A model generated the notes under the pieces. The model did not search any database. It worked only from the letters and a program-made list of their open reading frames with translations, and had not been told where the DNA came from. From assembly GCF_029784155.1 (NCBI RefSeq), contig NW_026598389.1, positions 62,001 through 126,000 on the forward strand: 64,000 nt of DNA. Direction: 5' to 3'. This document shows, one piece after another, positions 45,003 through 57,149 of this stretch. A program made the translations under genes and the position numbers. Within the stretch, counting starts at the first letter, position 1. Each line of letters begins with the position of its first letter. The DNA comes from Uranotaenia lowii (taxonomy: Eukaryota > Arthropoda > Insecta > Diptera > Culicidae).

Positions 45003-47690
45003 AGGGGATTTTTTTTTATTATCTGACGGGTTTGCGCCGGGGGTCTTCAGATTTTCCCCAAAATTGAAAATTTGGTTCATTTTCGCGACTTAAAAACACA
45101 AGTTTTTTTTCAGATTTCTAACATTTTTATTTTTTGAGTTAGCTTCGGTTAGATTTTTTTGTAAATAAAAAATAACCATTTTTCAAAGCTACATAACTCT
45201 GTTGTTTCTCAACGGAAATTAAAAAATAGCACATCAAAATGCATTGAAATTTTATCAGCTTTCCAAATAGAATAGTTGAAAAAAATTAAATAATGACCTT
45301 CAACATGAAAAGTTGTAAATGAACTTTAAATGGCGTCTAAAAGAACCGTCTGCACCACCGAATATTTTGCAAAAAATACCATTGTATAGCTCGATTTTTG
45401 GTGCAACTTTCATCTGAAGACACCAAAGTGGGCCATTAACACCTTGAAGAGTAATGAAATAAATAATGACAATAAATCTCTTTTTTTCCATCGAAAACAA
45501 ACAATGGTCGAACAACTGCACTCACATATGGAGATAGCAAGCACTTCTAACAACATGGAAACAAAAGAACTTATCAAAGCTGGTAAAAACACTATTTTTT
45601 CGTCCTTTTCAGACTGTCCTTACTCGCATAACAGTCCCATTTGAATTTTCGTCATTTTAGGTCAACATAAGGCTTCAACATAAAAGACTTAAAAAAGAGG
45701 TTTTGTTCTAGAAATTTCGAAAAAAAATATCAATTCGTGGCTGTCCTATATGAAATATACCTGAAAAACAGTCCCACATGTGAAATACCACGGATTTGGT
45801 TACTTTTCAATGTTTCTTTCGGCGAAATAGTCTTTGGTTTATTGCTTTGAATCATTTAAACATTTTTTAACTAACTTGATGTCGAATGATGCACACTAGT
45901 TTTCGAAGGCAGGTCTGACTTTCTAAGGAATGACTTCCTGAGCGAAAAACTATTGGATGCAATCAAAAATCGTAAAAAGATTCAACTTACAATGTGGAAT
46001 TCATGATATTTTTTTGCAAAAGTATGTTTCTTTTTCTGACAATTGCATTTAGAAGATTAAAAACATTTAGAACGTAGTCTTAAGTCTTAGAAAGTAGCTT
46101 GTTGAGAAAAATATATTTTGTATGGGACTGTTATGCTAGTAGATTCGAAAAAGGTTTCAAATATGGTCGATTAACAGTCCCATAATAAATAAAAATGGTG
46201 CTCTCGACCTTACCAATAACCCAATTTCGAAAATTTCAGGCCTAACGATTTATTATGACAACCTAGAAACTATTTTCGTGTATGCTGAATGTGGTGGTCA
46301 CAATTTAAAAATATATTCCAAAACAGAAAAAGCTGATTGTCTCGCTTGTTTATTTTTGTATATGGGACGGTTATGAAAGAAGGGGCGGTAGATTGTTACA
46401 GCTTAACTGACTTCATGTTATATCCAAAAATCTAATAACGTATTCGTTTATACCCAGTTTTGCACCAGGTCACAACAAGTTATGCACATTTTACTGTCAT
46501 TTTTAGAAGTTTATGCGCTAAGTTTTACATCCGTAATTCCCCAGATTTGATTTAAAATGAACGGTGGAACACTGAAGATTCGTTTGTGAGCGATCGAGGT
46601 AGCAAAACACTGACGACGAATTATGTTCGTTCTAGTATGGTAAACCTCAAAATTGGGCGAATGTAGAAAACGAATACGGTAAAAGCATCATATTTTCATC
46701 ATTTTACAGCCTGGGTTGGCCATACTGAGCTCTTTGATTATTTCTACAACATTTGTGCCACTTTCTCATACTTTTTTGATCAATGGGAAAGGATTTTGGT
46801 GTCCAGTGCTTAGCTCCCGATATAAAAACTATGTAAAGCACGTCTATATTTCATTTTTTTAATCACATTTTTTTTGATCCCAAACACAGGGACTGAACCT
46901 TCTACTATTGGCATTGATTATGCTTCACAATGATCTTTGATCGAAAAATTTATAAGTTATATAGTATATGACCAAGTTGTAAAAGCAACATTCCCATTAT
47001 TAGTTATATCACCTAAACAATACGATACTTAGAATTTTGGTTAAAATTTAAAGTCAGTTTTGCTGCAAACAGTCTACAAAGCACGAAAAAGTAGTGTTTT
47101 TTACCTGCTTTGGTAAGTTCTTTTGTTTCCATGTTGTTAGAAGTGCTTGCTATCTCCATATGTGAGTGCAGTTGTTCCACTATTGTTTGTTTTCGATGCA
47201 AAAAAAGAGATTTATTGTCATTATTTCTTTCATAACTCTTCAAGGAATTGATGGCCCACTTTGGTGTCTTCAGATGAAAGTTGCATCATAAATCGAGCTA
47301 TACAATGGTATTTTTTGCAAAATATTCGGTGGTGCAGACGGTTCTTTTAGACGCCATTTAAAGTTTATTTACAACTTTTCATGTTGAAGGTCATTATTTA
47401 ATTTTTTTTCAACTATTCTATTTGGAAAGCTGATAAAATTTCAATGCATTTTGATGTGCTATTTTTTAATTTTCGTTGAGAAACAACAGAGTTATGTAGC
47501 TTTGAAAAATGGTTATTTTTTATTTACAAAAATATCTAACCGAAGCTAACTCAAAAAATAAAAATGTTAGAAATCTGAAAAAATACATGTGTTTTTAAGT
47601 CGCAAAAATGAACCAAATTTTCAGTTTTGGGGAAAATCTGAAGACCCCCGGCGCAAATTGTCAGATAATAAAAAAAAATCCCCAATACTA
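45003..47690. mobile_element. 2.7-kb element with TIRs of about 600 bp
   Basis: 45003 to about 45610 and about 47080-47690 are inverted copies of each other: GGGGATTTTTTTTTATTATC..GCGCCGGGGGTCTTCAG at the left and its complement at the right. The two small ORFs 45444-45644 (+) and 47013-47243 (-) are the same arm sequence seen twice, not genes. The 1.47-kb centre has no transposase but repeats AACAGTCCCAT / ATGGGACTGTTATG in both orientations (about 45628, 45768, 46129, 46173 and a diverged copy near 46363). Foldback-like non-autonomous element; target duplication not evident. Confidence 0.8.
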
Positions 47691-49175
47691 TGTAACTTAC
47701 GTGGTGATTCTTGTTTATCACTGTTTTTTTTTTATCCAACCTTCCGGATTGGTCCTCGGGGGTCAAAGTAAACCCTCTCTATATGTATCTGAAAACATTA
47801 AAACATTGTAAATAAAATCAACTGAAAAACATAAATCATATTTACCTTTCCGCTTCGTGTTGGTCGACTTCTTCCATGAGAAATAATTACTGGCTTTTTT
47901 CCTCTCAGTCAAAAATTTACCTGCCTGTTCATACGGAATTCGAGGTCTAGTCAAGCATCAGTGATATTTGAGAACTGACTATCAGATTGTAATGCAGACT
48001 AGGAAAATATAGTCAAATCTACTAGCTGTTGAATTATTTTAGCGATAAGCGGTTGAGAAATCCTCTACAGCCAAATCAACTTTACATAAACGCTAGTTTG
48101 TTCGTAGTTATCGATGTTCATTTAGCAATATTATGGGTTCAACCAAAAATCTGTGTTATGGAAGAGCCAACCATACGAATTTTGATAACAACCTGTATAG
48201 TTTTTTATCCGTGAAAGGAGTCTCAAATAAGCATACAACGTTTTCTCGTACCGTAAACTGGGAGCATATTGATCACTTTTTTAATTCATTTTCGATTTTT
48301 TTTGAAAGGGTTGCTTTTTTGTAACACTTAAAAATTTTGAAATACCTACTGAAGTAAGGAGTATCAAGCATGATCATGGATAGCAGAATATTTAAACGGC
48401 ATTACAGGCTTTAACAAAATGTTTGTTACAATACCAGATTTCATGTTTCGGGGTAACTTTGATCACTATGGTTTTTACGTATCTCAACATCTTCAAATTT
48501 ATTGTTTTGATGCCAATTAGCACTGAAAGCTTACAATATTTTTTGTTTGGACTCAATTGAATTTTTCAACGTTTTCTTTAAAAAACAATTATACTTGAAA
48601 GATGGACAATGTTGCTGCATACATTTAGGGGCAAAAATTATAAATAATTCTCAGTATTTTTTGGCTTCAAAAACAAATGAAATTATACCTTCATGCAATT
48701 CCCTGGGTCCTTCCACTAATCCCATGTTATTTTTTCCTCAAAATTAAACACTTGATAGGGTTTATAGCCGTTTGTTCTATACCGGCTTTTTCATAGAAAA
48801 TGTCGGTTTTTTAAATATCCAAAAATTGGCACAGAATGACCCTTAAAATAACACGATAACTATACCTATACAAAAGTTAAACTTTCATATAAAACAACCC
48901 ATTTGCTTTAAAAGCCAACATTTTAAAAGGAGAGGTGTTTGTTTGTGAGTCTTCTAAAAAACAGATATTTTGAAACTTTTAAATTACATTTTAATAATTT
49001 TAAAAAAATCTCCAACTACAAACAAAATTTAGGCTATTTGAAACTTAATTTATAGGCTTTCAAACGTTGAAATCAGTTTTCAGATATTTTAACTTCAGAC
49101 TTAGTTAATTATGATTTACTGAAAAAATTGCTTGTTGATCAAAGTTACCACAGATTACGATACCTTAATGCCAAT
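47691..49175. other. AT-rich spacer with a decayed MITE
   Basis: ACCGTAAACTGGGAGCATAT at 48250 resembles the terminus of the 14514-15465 MITE group. GGGGTAACTTTGATCAC (48454) and TTGATCAAAGTTACC (49136) may be its internal or far-end repeats. No protein gene. Confidence 0.4.
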
Positions 49176-49179
49176 ACCC

Positions 49180-49560
49180 AATGTCCCATGCCAAATTTGG
49201 TTCCATTCCCTCGATAAGCTCTAAAGTAATTCGAAAAATTGTTAAGGAGCTCAAATATGTGTTGTGAGCCTACTCGGTAGAATAATTCTACTGAGTCGAA
49301 GCAATCCAAAGATTTGCTTCGATTTAACCACGGTATCTGTAAAGGACCCCATCTCCTTTCTATCACCCTATTTAAAGGAAGCAGTAGCACTTAATATTCA
49401 AAGAAGTATTCCTCGTGCACAAATACTCTACCAAGCCAAATTTGTTTCCATTTGTTGGATAAATTCTCGAGTAATGAAAAAAATTGTATCCTCTCCCCTA
49501 AAAATTTTCCCACTGAAAAACCAGAGGGTTCTCAAGATATCATAGTAACATTTCTCGTTT
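49180..49560 (-). repeat. Minus-orientation units of the ~155-bp minisatellite
   Basis: CCATGCCAAATTTGGTTCCATT (49188) and CCAAGCCAAATTTGTTTCCATT (49430) with intervening blocks match the reverse of the 10.1-11.3 kb array. About two units, ending at the 9-bp satellite. Confidence 0.6.
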
Positions 49561-49568
49561 TGAAGTAC

Positions 49569-49955
49569 ACATAAAACTCATAAAACGTATAAAACTTATA
49601 AAACTTATAAAGCTTATAAAACTTATGAAACTTATAAAACTTATAAAACTTATAAAACTTATAAAACTTATAAAACTTATAAAACTTATAAAACTTATAA
49701 AACTTATAAAACTTATAAAACTTATAAAACTTATAAAACTTATAAAACTTATGAAACTTATAAAACTTATAAAACTTATAAAACTTATAAAACTTATAAA
49801 ACTTATAAAACTTATAAAACTTATAAACCTTATAAAACTTATAAAACTTATAAAACTTATAAAACTTATAAAACTTATAAAACTTATAAAACTTATAAAA
49901 CTTATAAAACTTATAAAACTTATAAAACTTATAAAACTTATAAAACTTATAAAAC
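49569..49955 (+). repeat. 9-bp tandem repeat (ACTTATAAA)n, about 43 copies
   Basis: Almost perfect 9-mers over 387 bp, with a few single-base variants (ACTTATGAA, GCTTATAAA, CCTTATAAA). Because the period is a multiple of three, all six frames stay open for long stretches and give spurious KFY, FIS or LIK repeat ORFs; none is a gene. Confidence 0.95.
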
Positions 49956-50534
49956 TGACGACATAAAATCCGGGCAACATCCGAGCAAATGTTGTCAACA
50001 CCCAGAAATTGCTCAGAAAAATCAAGAAAAAAAAATTGAAAACAGTTTTTTGACAAAACTTGTTAAGCATATTTGGCTTCCAAAAATCCTTTCATGATTA
50101 TTTTTGAATAACTTGCTCAAAAATTTTCGTTTTGGAGGCATACATAAAATGTTGTGCAAATAAATAAAAAATTAAATATCAATTACAAATTTCATTTATA
50201 TTTGGTAGGTGTAGCAAAGCTTACCGGGTCAGCTAGTAAAATATAAAAAATATTCAATTGAAAAGTGAATTCTTAATTAGGAAAAAGATTAATAATCATT
50301 TCTAATTTAGGTGAATTCATTCAAAAACATATTTGATGTTTGATTACTTTTGATAAATAGAAAATAAAAAAATTAAATTTTAACTCAAATGATCAAAGTC
50401 AGAGGTAAAATATTTTTTATATTCTTTTTTTTCTAGTTATAAAGACTGACATAGCTCATTTTTGAAGTTCAGAATATTTACTTTATATATTTGTGTGTTC
50501 AATTTATCATTAAAAGATTATATTTATTAATCAA
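49956..50534. other. AT-rich spacer with a Helitron-like 3' end
   Basis: GGTGTAGCAAAGCTTACCGGGTCAGCTAG at about 50207-50236 is a plus-oriented 3' terminus: hairpin, spacer and CTAG. No matching 5' TC end could be identified for it. No gene. Confidence 0.5.
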
Positions 50535-50622
50535 CTAGCTGACCCGGTGTGCTTTGCTACCCCTTCCATGGATAAAATCAAGTTCGTTGAAATAATTTCA
50601 ATTAAAATAAATTTATTTTACA
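50535..50622 (-). mobile_element. Truncated Helitron-like 3' end
   Basis: CTAGCTGACCCGGTGTGCTTTGCTACC at 50536 onwards is the inverse 3' terminus of the same family as the 50623-54597 element, only about 86 bp before the next copy begins. Only the end is recognisable. Confidence 0.5.
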
Positions 50623-53600
50623 CTAGCTGACCCGTTGTGCTTTGCTACACCTTCCGGAAATAAATGTAATTTGTAAAAATTTATTAAAATTTAGATTTTA
50701 GAGAGCATTGTTTTAAATCAAACCTCATCATACTTCAGAACCAACAACTTCGAAATGAGAGCTGCAGCTGCAGTTCTGAATAGCAATTTAAAGATGGTAT
50801 ATATTATTTACTGATCTCTAAACTGGTTTTTCAAGATCTGAAATTTGTACTCTGTACCCAAAAAAACCTTTTTAAATATCGTCCCTTCTTTGAAAAGCTC
50901 TTTATCTTAAATTTACATGGGAGCTCTCCCATCTTTTTCAATTTTGTCCCCCACTGCTTGAAGAAGGTAGGCAAATTTAACCGGCTCGATACCCAAACAG
51001 CACTTATCATGGTAATGAAAAATATATTAAATTAGTTATGTATTAAATACAGTGCAAATTTCTTTTTTTTTAAATAAATTTACTACGGTAAACATACAAA
51101 TATTAAAAAAATATCAGTTGCATCACTAAATAAGTTCTCAGCGTTTTTTTTTATATTTTTTTTTTTGAAAGTCAAATTTTTAAAAATTTAGTTAAAAACA
51201 AATTTCTAAGTTTACATTTGTCCCGCATATTGGGGCAAGTGTCAATGCAAAGCTTATTTACAGATGCGTCAGAGTAATGGCTTTAAAATGGATTTAATAC
51301 GAATTCCTGTTTTTTGTTTTATCAAGTTTCACTGATACCTCTGCAGTATTCCTGCAATATAAAATTTATGTTTGTTACTCCACTTTTAACGAATGCTGTT
51401 CAAAGGGAATGACCTTCATTTACAAAGACATTTAAGAATTTTCAATATCCGCTGCAGTTTCAACATTCGGAATACCCCTTCTGATCTTTCCAACATATTG
51501 AATCATTTTGAAGATGAATTTCTTAAAAGTTCGACGTTTGCCCTTGCCCCACCGTGTAAGTTGACAGAGAGGAATATTGTTTTTAACACTTTAAGGGTAA
51601 ACTAAAAATTTCTTTTAAACATTTTGCGTCCAGTTGAATATCGGTTCTAAAGTCTCGCTTTTCAAAAACGAAGCGGATTAAAAGTCTCTTTTATGCAGCC
51701 ATGTAACACAAAAACACTTTTCATGTTAAGTACGTACTTGAATTGGTATGTAAGCAAAAAGTACAATGGTTTTTTCAGAATTATCTATATATATAAAAAT
51801 GAATGTTTGTCTGTCTGTCTGTTCCCTATAGACTCGGAAACTACTGAACCGATCATCGTCAAAACTGGCATCTGAGGGTTTTTGAGGCCGGGGATGGTTT
51901 CTGTAATAGTCAAAACTCCATCCGACTTAAGGAAGGAGAGGCTTCCATACAAAATTTGTAGTTTTTCGAAACAAATTAAAGTCATGACATCCATTTTCTT
52001 GAGATTTTTTTTTCCTTTGGGCGGTTTGTTTTTCGTTTCTATGGTCGAGGCGTCGCAAGCCAACGTCGCAAAAGGAAAGAAACCCAGACATAGCATACTG
52101 ATCAGTCGGAATATTTTGGCGCGTATTTCTCAACCAAGCATATTTTCTTTGAGGGGTTTGTTTTTCGTCTCCATGGGCGAGCAAACGTCGTCGCAAGAGG
52201 ATAGTAACCAAAGCACACTGTTCTTTGATTGCTGGAAAATTTAACAATAAGGCGCCTGTTTCTCAAACACGTGGGGCGATATGCAACCTAGATGTATTTT
52301 TTTTCTTGCTTATTTGATTTGTACACAGCACGTGGTAATAAATGACGCCTAGATGTGACACGGATTGGTATTTTATTAATCGAATCAAAACCAATTGAAA
52401 GATTTGCTAAAATACTTCCATATTTAGTTCGTGTTAATGTAGGTAGCATTCGACTTTTCATTCAAGGAACATTAGAACATGTTCAAACGTTCAACTTTTT
52501 CTGTTAAAAAAAAAAAAATTAAAAATTAGGTTTTCTTCTAGAAATTGTTACTTCGGCCCAAATACACAACTGAAACGAATTTAGAAATAAAAATGGGAGC
52601 TTTTTATTTTAAATAATTCTGAAAAAACCATTGTACTTTTTGCTTACATACCAATTCAAGTACGTACTTAACATGAAAAGTGTTTTTGTGTTACATGGCT
52701 GCATAAAAGAGACTTTTAATCCGCTTCGTTTTTGAAAAGCGAGACTTCAGAACCGATATTCAACTGGACGCAAAATGTTTAAAAGAAATTTTTAGTTTAC
52801 CCTTAAAGTGTTAAAAACAATATTCCTCTCTGTCAACTTACACGGTGCGGCAAGGGCAAACGTCGAACTTTTAAGAAATTCATCTTCAAAATGATTCAAT
52901 ATGTTGGAAAGATCAGAAGGGGTATTCCGAATGTTGAAACTGCAGCGGATATTGAAAATTCTTAAATGTCTTTGTAAATGAAGGTCATTCCCTTTGAACA
53001 GCATTCGTTAAAAGTGGAGTAACAAACATAAATTTTATATTGCAGGAATACTGCAGAGGTATCAGTGAAACTTGATAAAACAAAAAACAGGAATTCGTAT
53101 TAAATCCATTTTAAAGCCATTACTCTGACGCATCTGTAAATAAGCTTTGCATTGACACTTGCCCCAATATGCGGGACAAATGTAAACTTAGAAATTTGTT
53201 TTTAACTAAATTTTTAAAAATTTGACTTTCAAAAAAAATATAAAAAAAAACGCTGAGAACTTATTTAGTGATGCAACTGATATTTTTTTAATATTTGTAT
53301 GTTTACCGTAGTAAATTTATTTAAAAAAAAGAAATTTGCACTGTATTTAATACATAACTAATTTAATATATTTTTCATTACCATGATAAGTGCTGTTTGG
53401 GTATCGAGCCGGTTAAATTTGCCTACCTTCTTCAAGCAGTGGGGGACAAAATTGAAAAAGATGGGAGAGCTCCCATGTAAATTTAAGATAAAGAGCTTTT
53501 CAAAGAAGGGACGATATTTAAAAAGGTTTTTTTGGGTACAGAGTACAAATTTCAGATCTTGAAAAACCAGTTTAGAGATCAGTAAATAATATATACCATC

Positions 53601-54597
53601 TTTAAATTGCTATTCAGAACTGCAGCTGCAGCTCTCATTTCGAAGTTGTTGGTTCTGAAGTATGATGAGGTTTGATTTAAAACAATGCTCTCTAAAATCT
53701 AAATTTTAATAAATTTTTACAAATTACATTTATTTCCGGAAGGTGTAGCAAAGCACAACGGGTCAGCTAGTTTAAAATAAAAAGCTTCCATTTTTATTTC
53801 TAAATTCGTTTCAGTTGTGTATTTGGGCCGAAGTAACAATTTCTAGAAGAAAACCTAATTTTTAATTTTTTTTTTTTAACAGAAAAAGTTGAACGTTTGA
53901 ACATGTTCTAATGTTCCTTGAATGAAAAGTCGAATGCTACCTACATTAACACGAACTAAATATGGAAGTATTTTAGCAAATCTTTCAATTGGTTTTGATT
54001 CGATTAATAAAATACCAATCCGTGTCACATCTAGGCGTCATTTATTACCACGTGCTGTGTACAAATCAAATAAGCAAGAAAAAAACACATCTAGGTTGCA
54101 TATTGCCCCACGTGTTTGAGAAACAGGCGCCTTATTGTTAAATTTTCCAGCAATCAATGAACAGTGTGCTTTGGTTACCATCCTCTTGCGACGACGTTTG
54201 CTCGCCCATGGAGACGAAAAACAAACCCCTCAAAGAAAATATGCTTGGTTGAGAAATACGCGCCAAAATATTCCTACTGATCAGTATGCTATGCCTGGGT
54301 TACTATCCTTTTGCGACGTTGGCCGCGACGCCTCGACCATAGAGACGAAAAACAAACCGCCCAAAGGAAAAAAAAATCTCAAGAAAATGGATGTCATGAC
54401 TTTAATTTGTTTCGAAAAACTACAAATTTTGTATGGAAGCCTCTCCTTCCTTAAGTCGGATGGAGTTTTGACTATTACAGAAACCATCCCCGGCCTCAAA
54501 AACCCTCAGATGCCAGTTTTGACGATGATCGGTTCAGTAGTTTCCGAGTCTATAGGGAACAGACAGACAGACAAACATTCATTTTTATATATATAGA
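50623..54597 (-). mobile_element. Outer non-autonomous Helitron-like element (1988 bp without insert)
   Basis: Read on the minus strand it starts TCTATATATATAAAA (54597) and ends with an 18-nt hairpin (GGTGT-A-GC-AAA-GC-ACACC or close), a short GGGTCAG spacer and CTAG (50626-50623), then T: the 5'-TC...hairpin...CTRR-3' layout of Helitrons inserted in AT. It has no Rep/helicase gene. It is interrupted at AATTA|TTTAAA by a plus-oriented copy of itself (51784-53770). It contains a repeated motif GGAGACGAAAAACAAACC and one 70-codon frame of unknown meaning. Confidence 0.8.
51784..53770 (+). mobile_element. Inner Helitron-like element, 1987 bp, inserted into its own inverted copy
   Basis: 5' TCTATATATATAAAAATGAA at 51784 and 3' CAGCTAG at 53764-53770, inserted exactly between A (51783) and T (53771) with no target duplication, as Helitrons do. 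Joining the flanks (..CAGAATTA + TTTAAAATAA..) reproduces the uninterrupted sequence found inside this copy around 52600-52615 in inverse. The two copies differ at only a few bases. The 70-codon ORFs at 51393-51605 (+) and 52792-53004 (-) are the same sequence in the two copies. Confidence 0.85.
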
Positions 54598-54875
54598 TAA
54601 AATTTCATCATTATTAAAAAGCGAACTATTTGTCATGGCATCTGAGCATCTAGATTCTCTTGAGTCTCAATGTAACTTAAAGGTTTTAAGGTTGAAGCAG
54701 CCAACCTTTAAAAAAATAAGAGGGATATTCAGTACAATAAATAAACCCTTTTAATATAAAATCGCCGCTTTAGATACAGGCAAATTTTAACAAAATTAAA
54801 AAGTGTGCCAGACTTTATGAAAACACTAAGACGTTGGTTTCACTAATAATATATATATGTGACATTTATTGATTA

Positions 54876-56966
54876 CTAGCTGATCCCGTACGAACTTAGT
54901 TTCGCAAGCAATTATAAAAATGTGATTAAATAAGATGATGTTTTTCAAACAAAGTAGAATATTTTCTACACTGAACAAAGCTTCCTTTTCATTAACAGTA
55001 TTCTTATTGAAAAGTTGGAAAATCACCCCCATTAACAACGTTTCTGTTTCTTTCCATAACCCGTTTTTCAATTCGTACGTTTACCCGTATAATATCCATA
55101 AATGTCGCGAAAACTGTTACTGGTTTATGGGAATGACACTTTTCCGTTGTATAATTATCTGAAATTGAATACCCAAAATTCTCAATAAATAACTTTTCCC
55201 AAACTCATCGCACAAACTGAAAATTCCTCAATATAGATCAATTCGTCTCACCTGAAAAAAACCCCGTGTATTAATTTTTTCATCCATATAATCGCCCGTA
55301 CCTTTAAACCATATATGTTAATATGGACGACCTCTTTGGCAGGCCCTGTACACCAATATTGCCGACCCCTGCCCCTTTTGCTGACCCCTGCCCCGAAATA
55401 GGATAATTGGAATCAATTGATTGTCCTTAACTCTCCCGCGTGCTAATTTTCATCTCAAAACGGTGTTTGATAACGTAAATATTACAAAAAAAAAACAGTA
55501 AACAGCTAATTTGGACGACCCCTTTGGCCGACTCCTTTTACAAAATTATATACCTGAAATCGGATTCCCGACTTTTAAAACCCACGGGCGTGAATTTTCA
55601 TTGCAATTCAATGTACAATAACGTCAGTATCGCAAAAAAGTGAAGGGGTGATATGGGCGACCTCTTTCTCCGATCCCTTACACCAAATTTGAAACCTGAA
55701 ATCGATTATCCCTATCTGAAAACTTTCGTGTGCCAATTTTCATCTTAATCCAAAGTATAATTACGTCAATATCGTAAAAACAGTGAACAGGTAATATGGA
55801 CAAACCATTTTTCCAACCCCTGCCTCATAATTAGATGCTTGGAATCAATTGCTCGTCCCTTGAGACTCCCGTATCTCAATTTTCATCTCAATCCGATGAA
55901 TAATAACGTCAATATCGCGAAAAAAGTGAACAGTTAATATGGACGACCCCTTTGGCCGACCCCTGACCAAGATTTGGAAAATTGGAATTATTTGTTTGTC
56001 CTTAATAACTCCTGTGTGCAAATTTCCATCACAATCCTATGTGTAATAACGTAAATATCACAAAAATATTGAAACGTAAGATAGACGACCCCTTTTGCCG
56101 GCCCCTTTTACTAAATTCGTTATCAAAAATCGATTGCCCGTCCATCAAAACTCTAGTGTACAATTTTTCATCTGAATCCGATGCATAATAATGTCAATAT
56201 TGCAAATACAGCGAATGGTTTATATGGACGACCCCATTGGCTGGCTCCTGACTCCGCATCTTATACCTGGAATCGATTGCTCGTCACTCAAAATTCCTAT
56301 GTGCAAATTTTTGTCTCAAACCGATTTATAATAACGCCAATATCGCAAAAATATTAAACAGTTGATATGGACGACCCCTTTTGCCGACCCCTGACCGAAA
56401 ATGGTATACCTGAAACCAATTGGTCATCTCTCAAAACCCTCATGTGCAAATTTTCATCTCAATCCGACGAAAAATAACGTCAATATCGCGAAAACAATAT
56501 TTATCTTCTATGGAAGACCCCTTTGGCTGATCCCTGATCCTTAAATAAATACCTGAAATTGATTGCTCATCACTCAAAACACCCATGTGGAAATTTTCAT
56601 TTCAATCCAATGTACAATAAAGCCAATATCGCAAAAACATTAAACAGTTAATATGGACGACCCCTTTGGCTGACCCCTGACCCAAAATTCAATACACGCA
56701 ATCAATTTCTCATCTCTCAAAACCATCATGAGCAAATTTTCATCACGTTCCGACGAAAAATAACTTCAATACCGCGAAAACAATATTTGCCTTGTATGGA
56801 CGACCCTCTTCAGAAGGGATCATCTGGAAATCTGAAAACATTCCTGGTCCTAATGAGTATCCATACCAATTTTCAGCTATCTAGCTCTAAAGACGGCTGA
56901 GTCTATAGAGGACAGACAAACAAACAAACAAACAAACCCACAGAAATTGCTTTTTATATATATAGA
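54876..56966 (-). mobile_element. Helitron-like element carrying a 143-bp tandem array
   Basis: The minus reading starts TCTATATATATAAAAAGCAA at 56966, with GTTTGTTTGTTTG shortly after, and ends ..GATCAGCTAG at 54876. Most of its length (55300-56900) is a tandem array. No Rep/helicase. Same termini class as 50623-54597 and same array as 8925-9900. Confidence 0.7.
55320..56900 (-). repeat. 143-bp minisatellite, about 10-11 units
   Basis: The TATGGACGACCCCTTTGGC-type mark recurs at 55321, 55507, 55651, 55793, 55937, 56078, 56220, 56364, 56508, 56651 and 56796. From 55507 on, the spacing is 141-145 bp. Each unit also has ATTTTCATCTCAATCCGATG and AATAACGTCAATATCGC blocks. Not coding. Confidence 0.9.
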
Positions 56967-57149
56967 TGAGAATCTTTATTCAATAAAATGGGAAGCGTCA
57001 ATTAACATTATCTCATTTTGTAAAATCTATGTGTGAATTTATTAAATCATTTCATTATGTCATAACGCTTACGTTCATTAATTTTCAACAGAAATCTTTC
57101 GATGATTATTGAAATTCAGTCATTTTTCGTTAATTTTGTAGGGGAAACC

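Noticed and set aside
45444..45644. Conserved 66-codon gene (same peptide also at 47013-47243)
   Set aside because: The similarity comes from the 600-bp inverted arms of one element; the frame is not preserved beyond the arm.
49569..49955. CRISPR-like repeat array
   Set aside because: Head-to-tail satellite without spacers; the genome is eukaryotic.
49532..50070. 174-176-codon minus ORFs and a 113-codon plus ORF with KFY, FIS or LIK repeats
   Set aside because: Products of a 9-bp satellite whose period keeps frames open; no start or composition of a real gene.
51393..51605. 70-codon gene conserved at 52792-53004
   Set aside because: The two are the same sequence in two near-identical Helitron-like copies, so duplication explains the match; no independent coding evidence.
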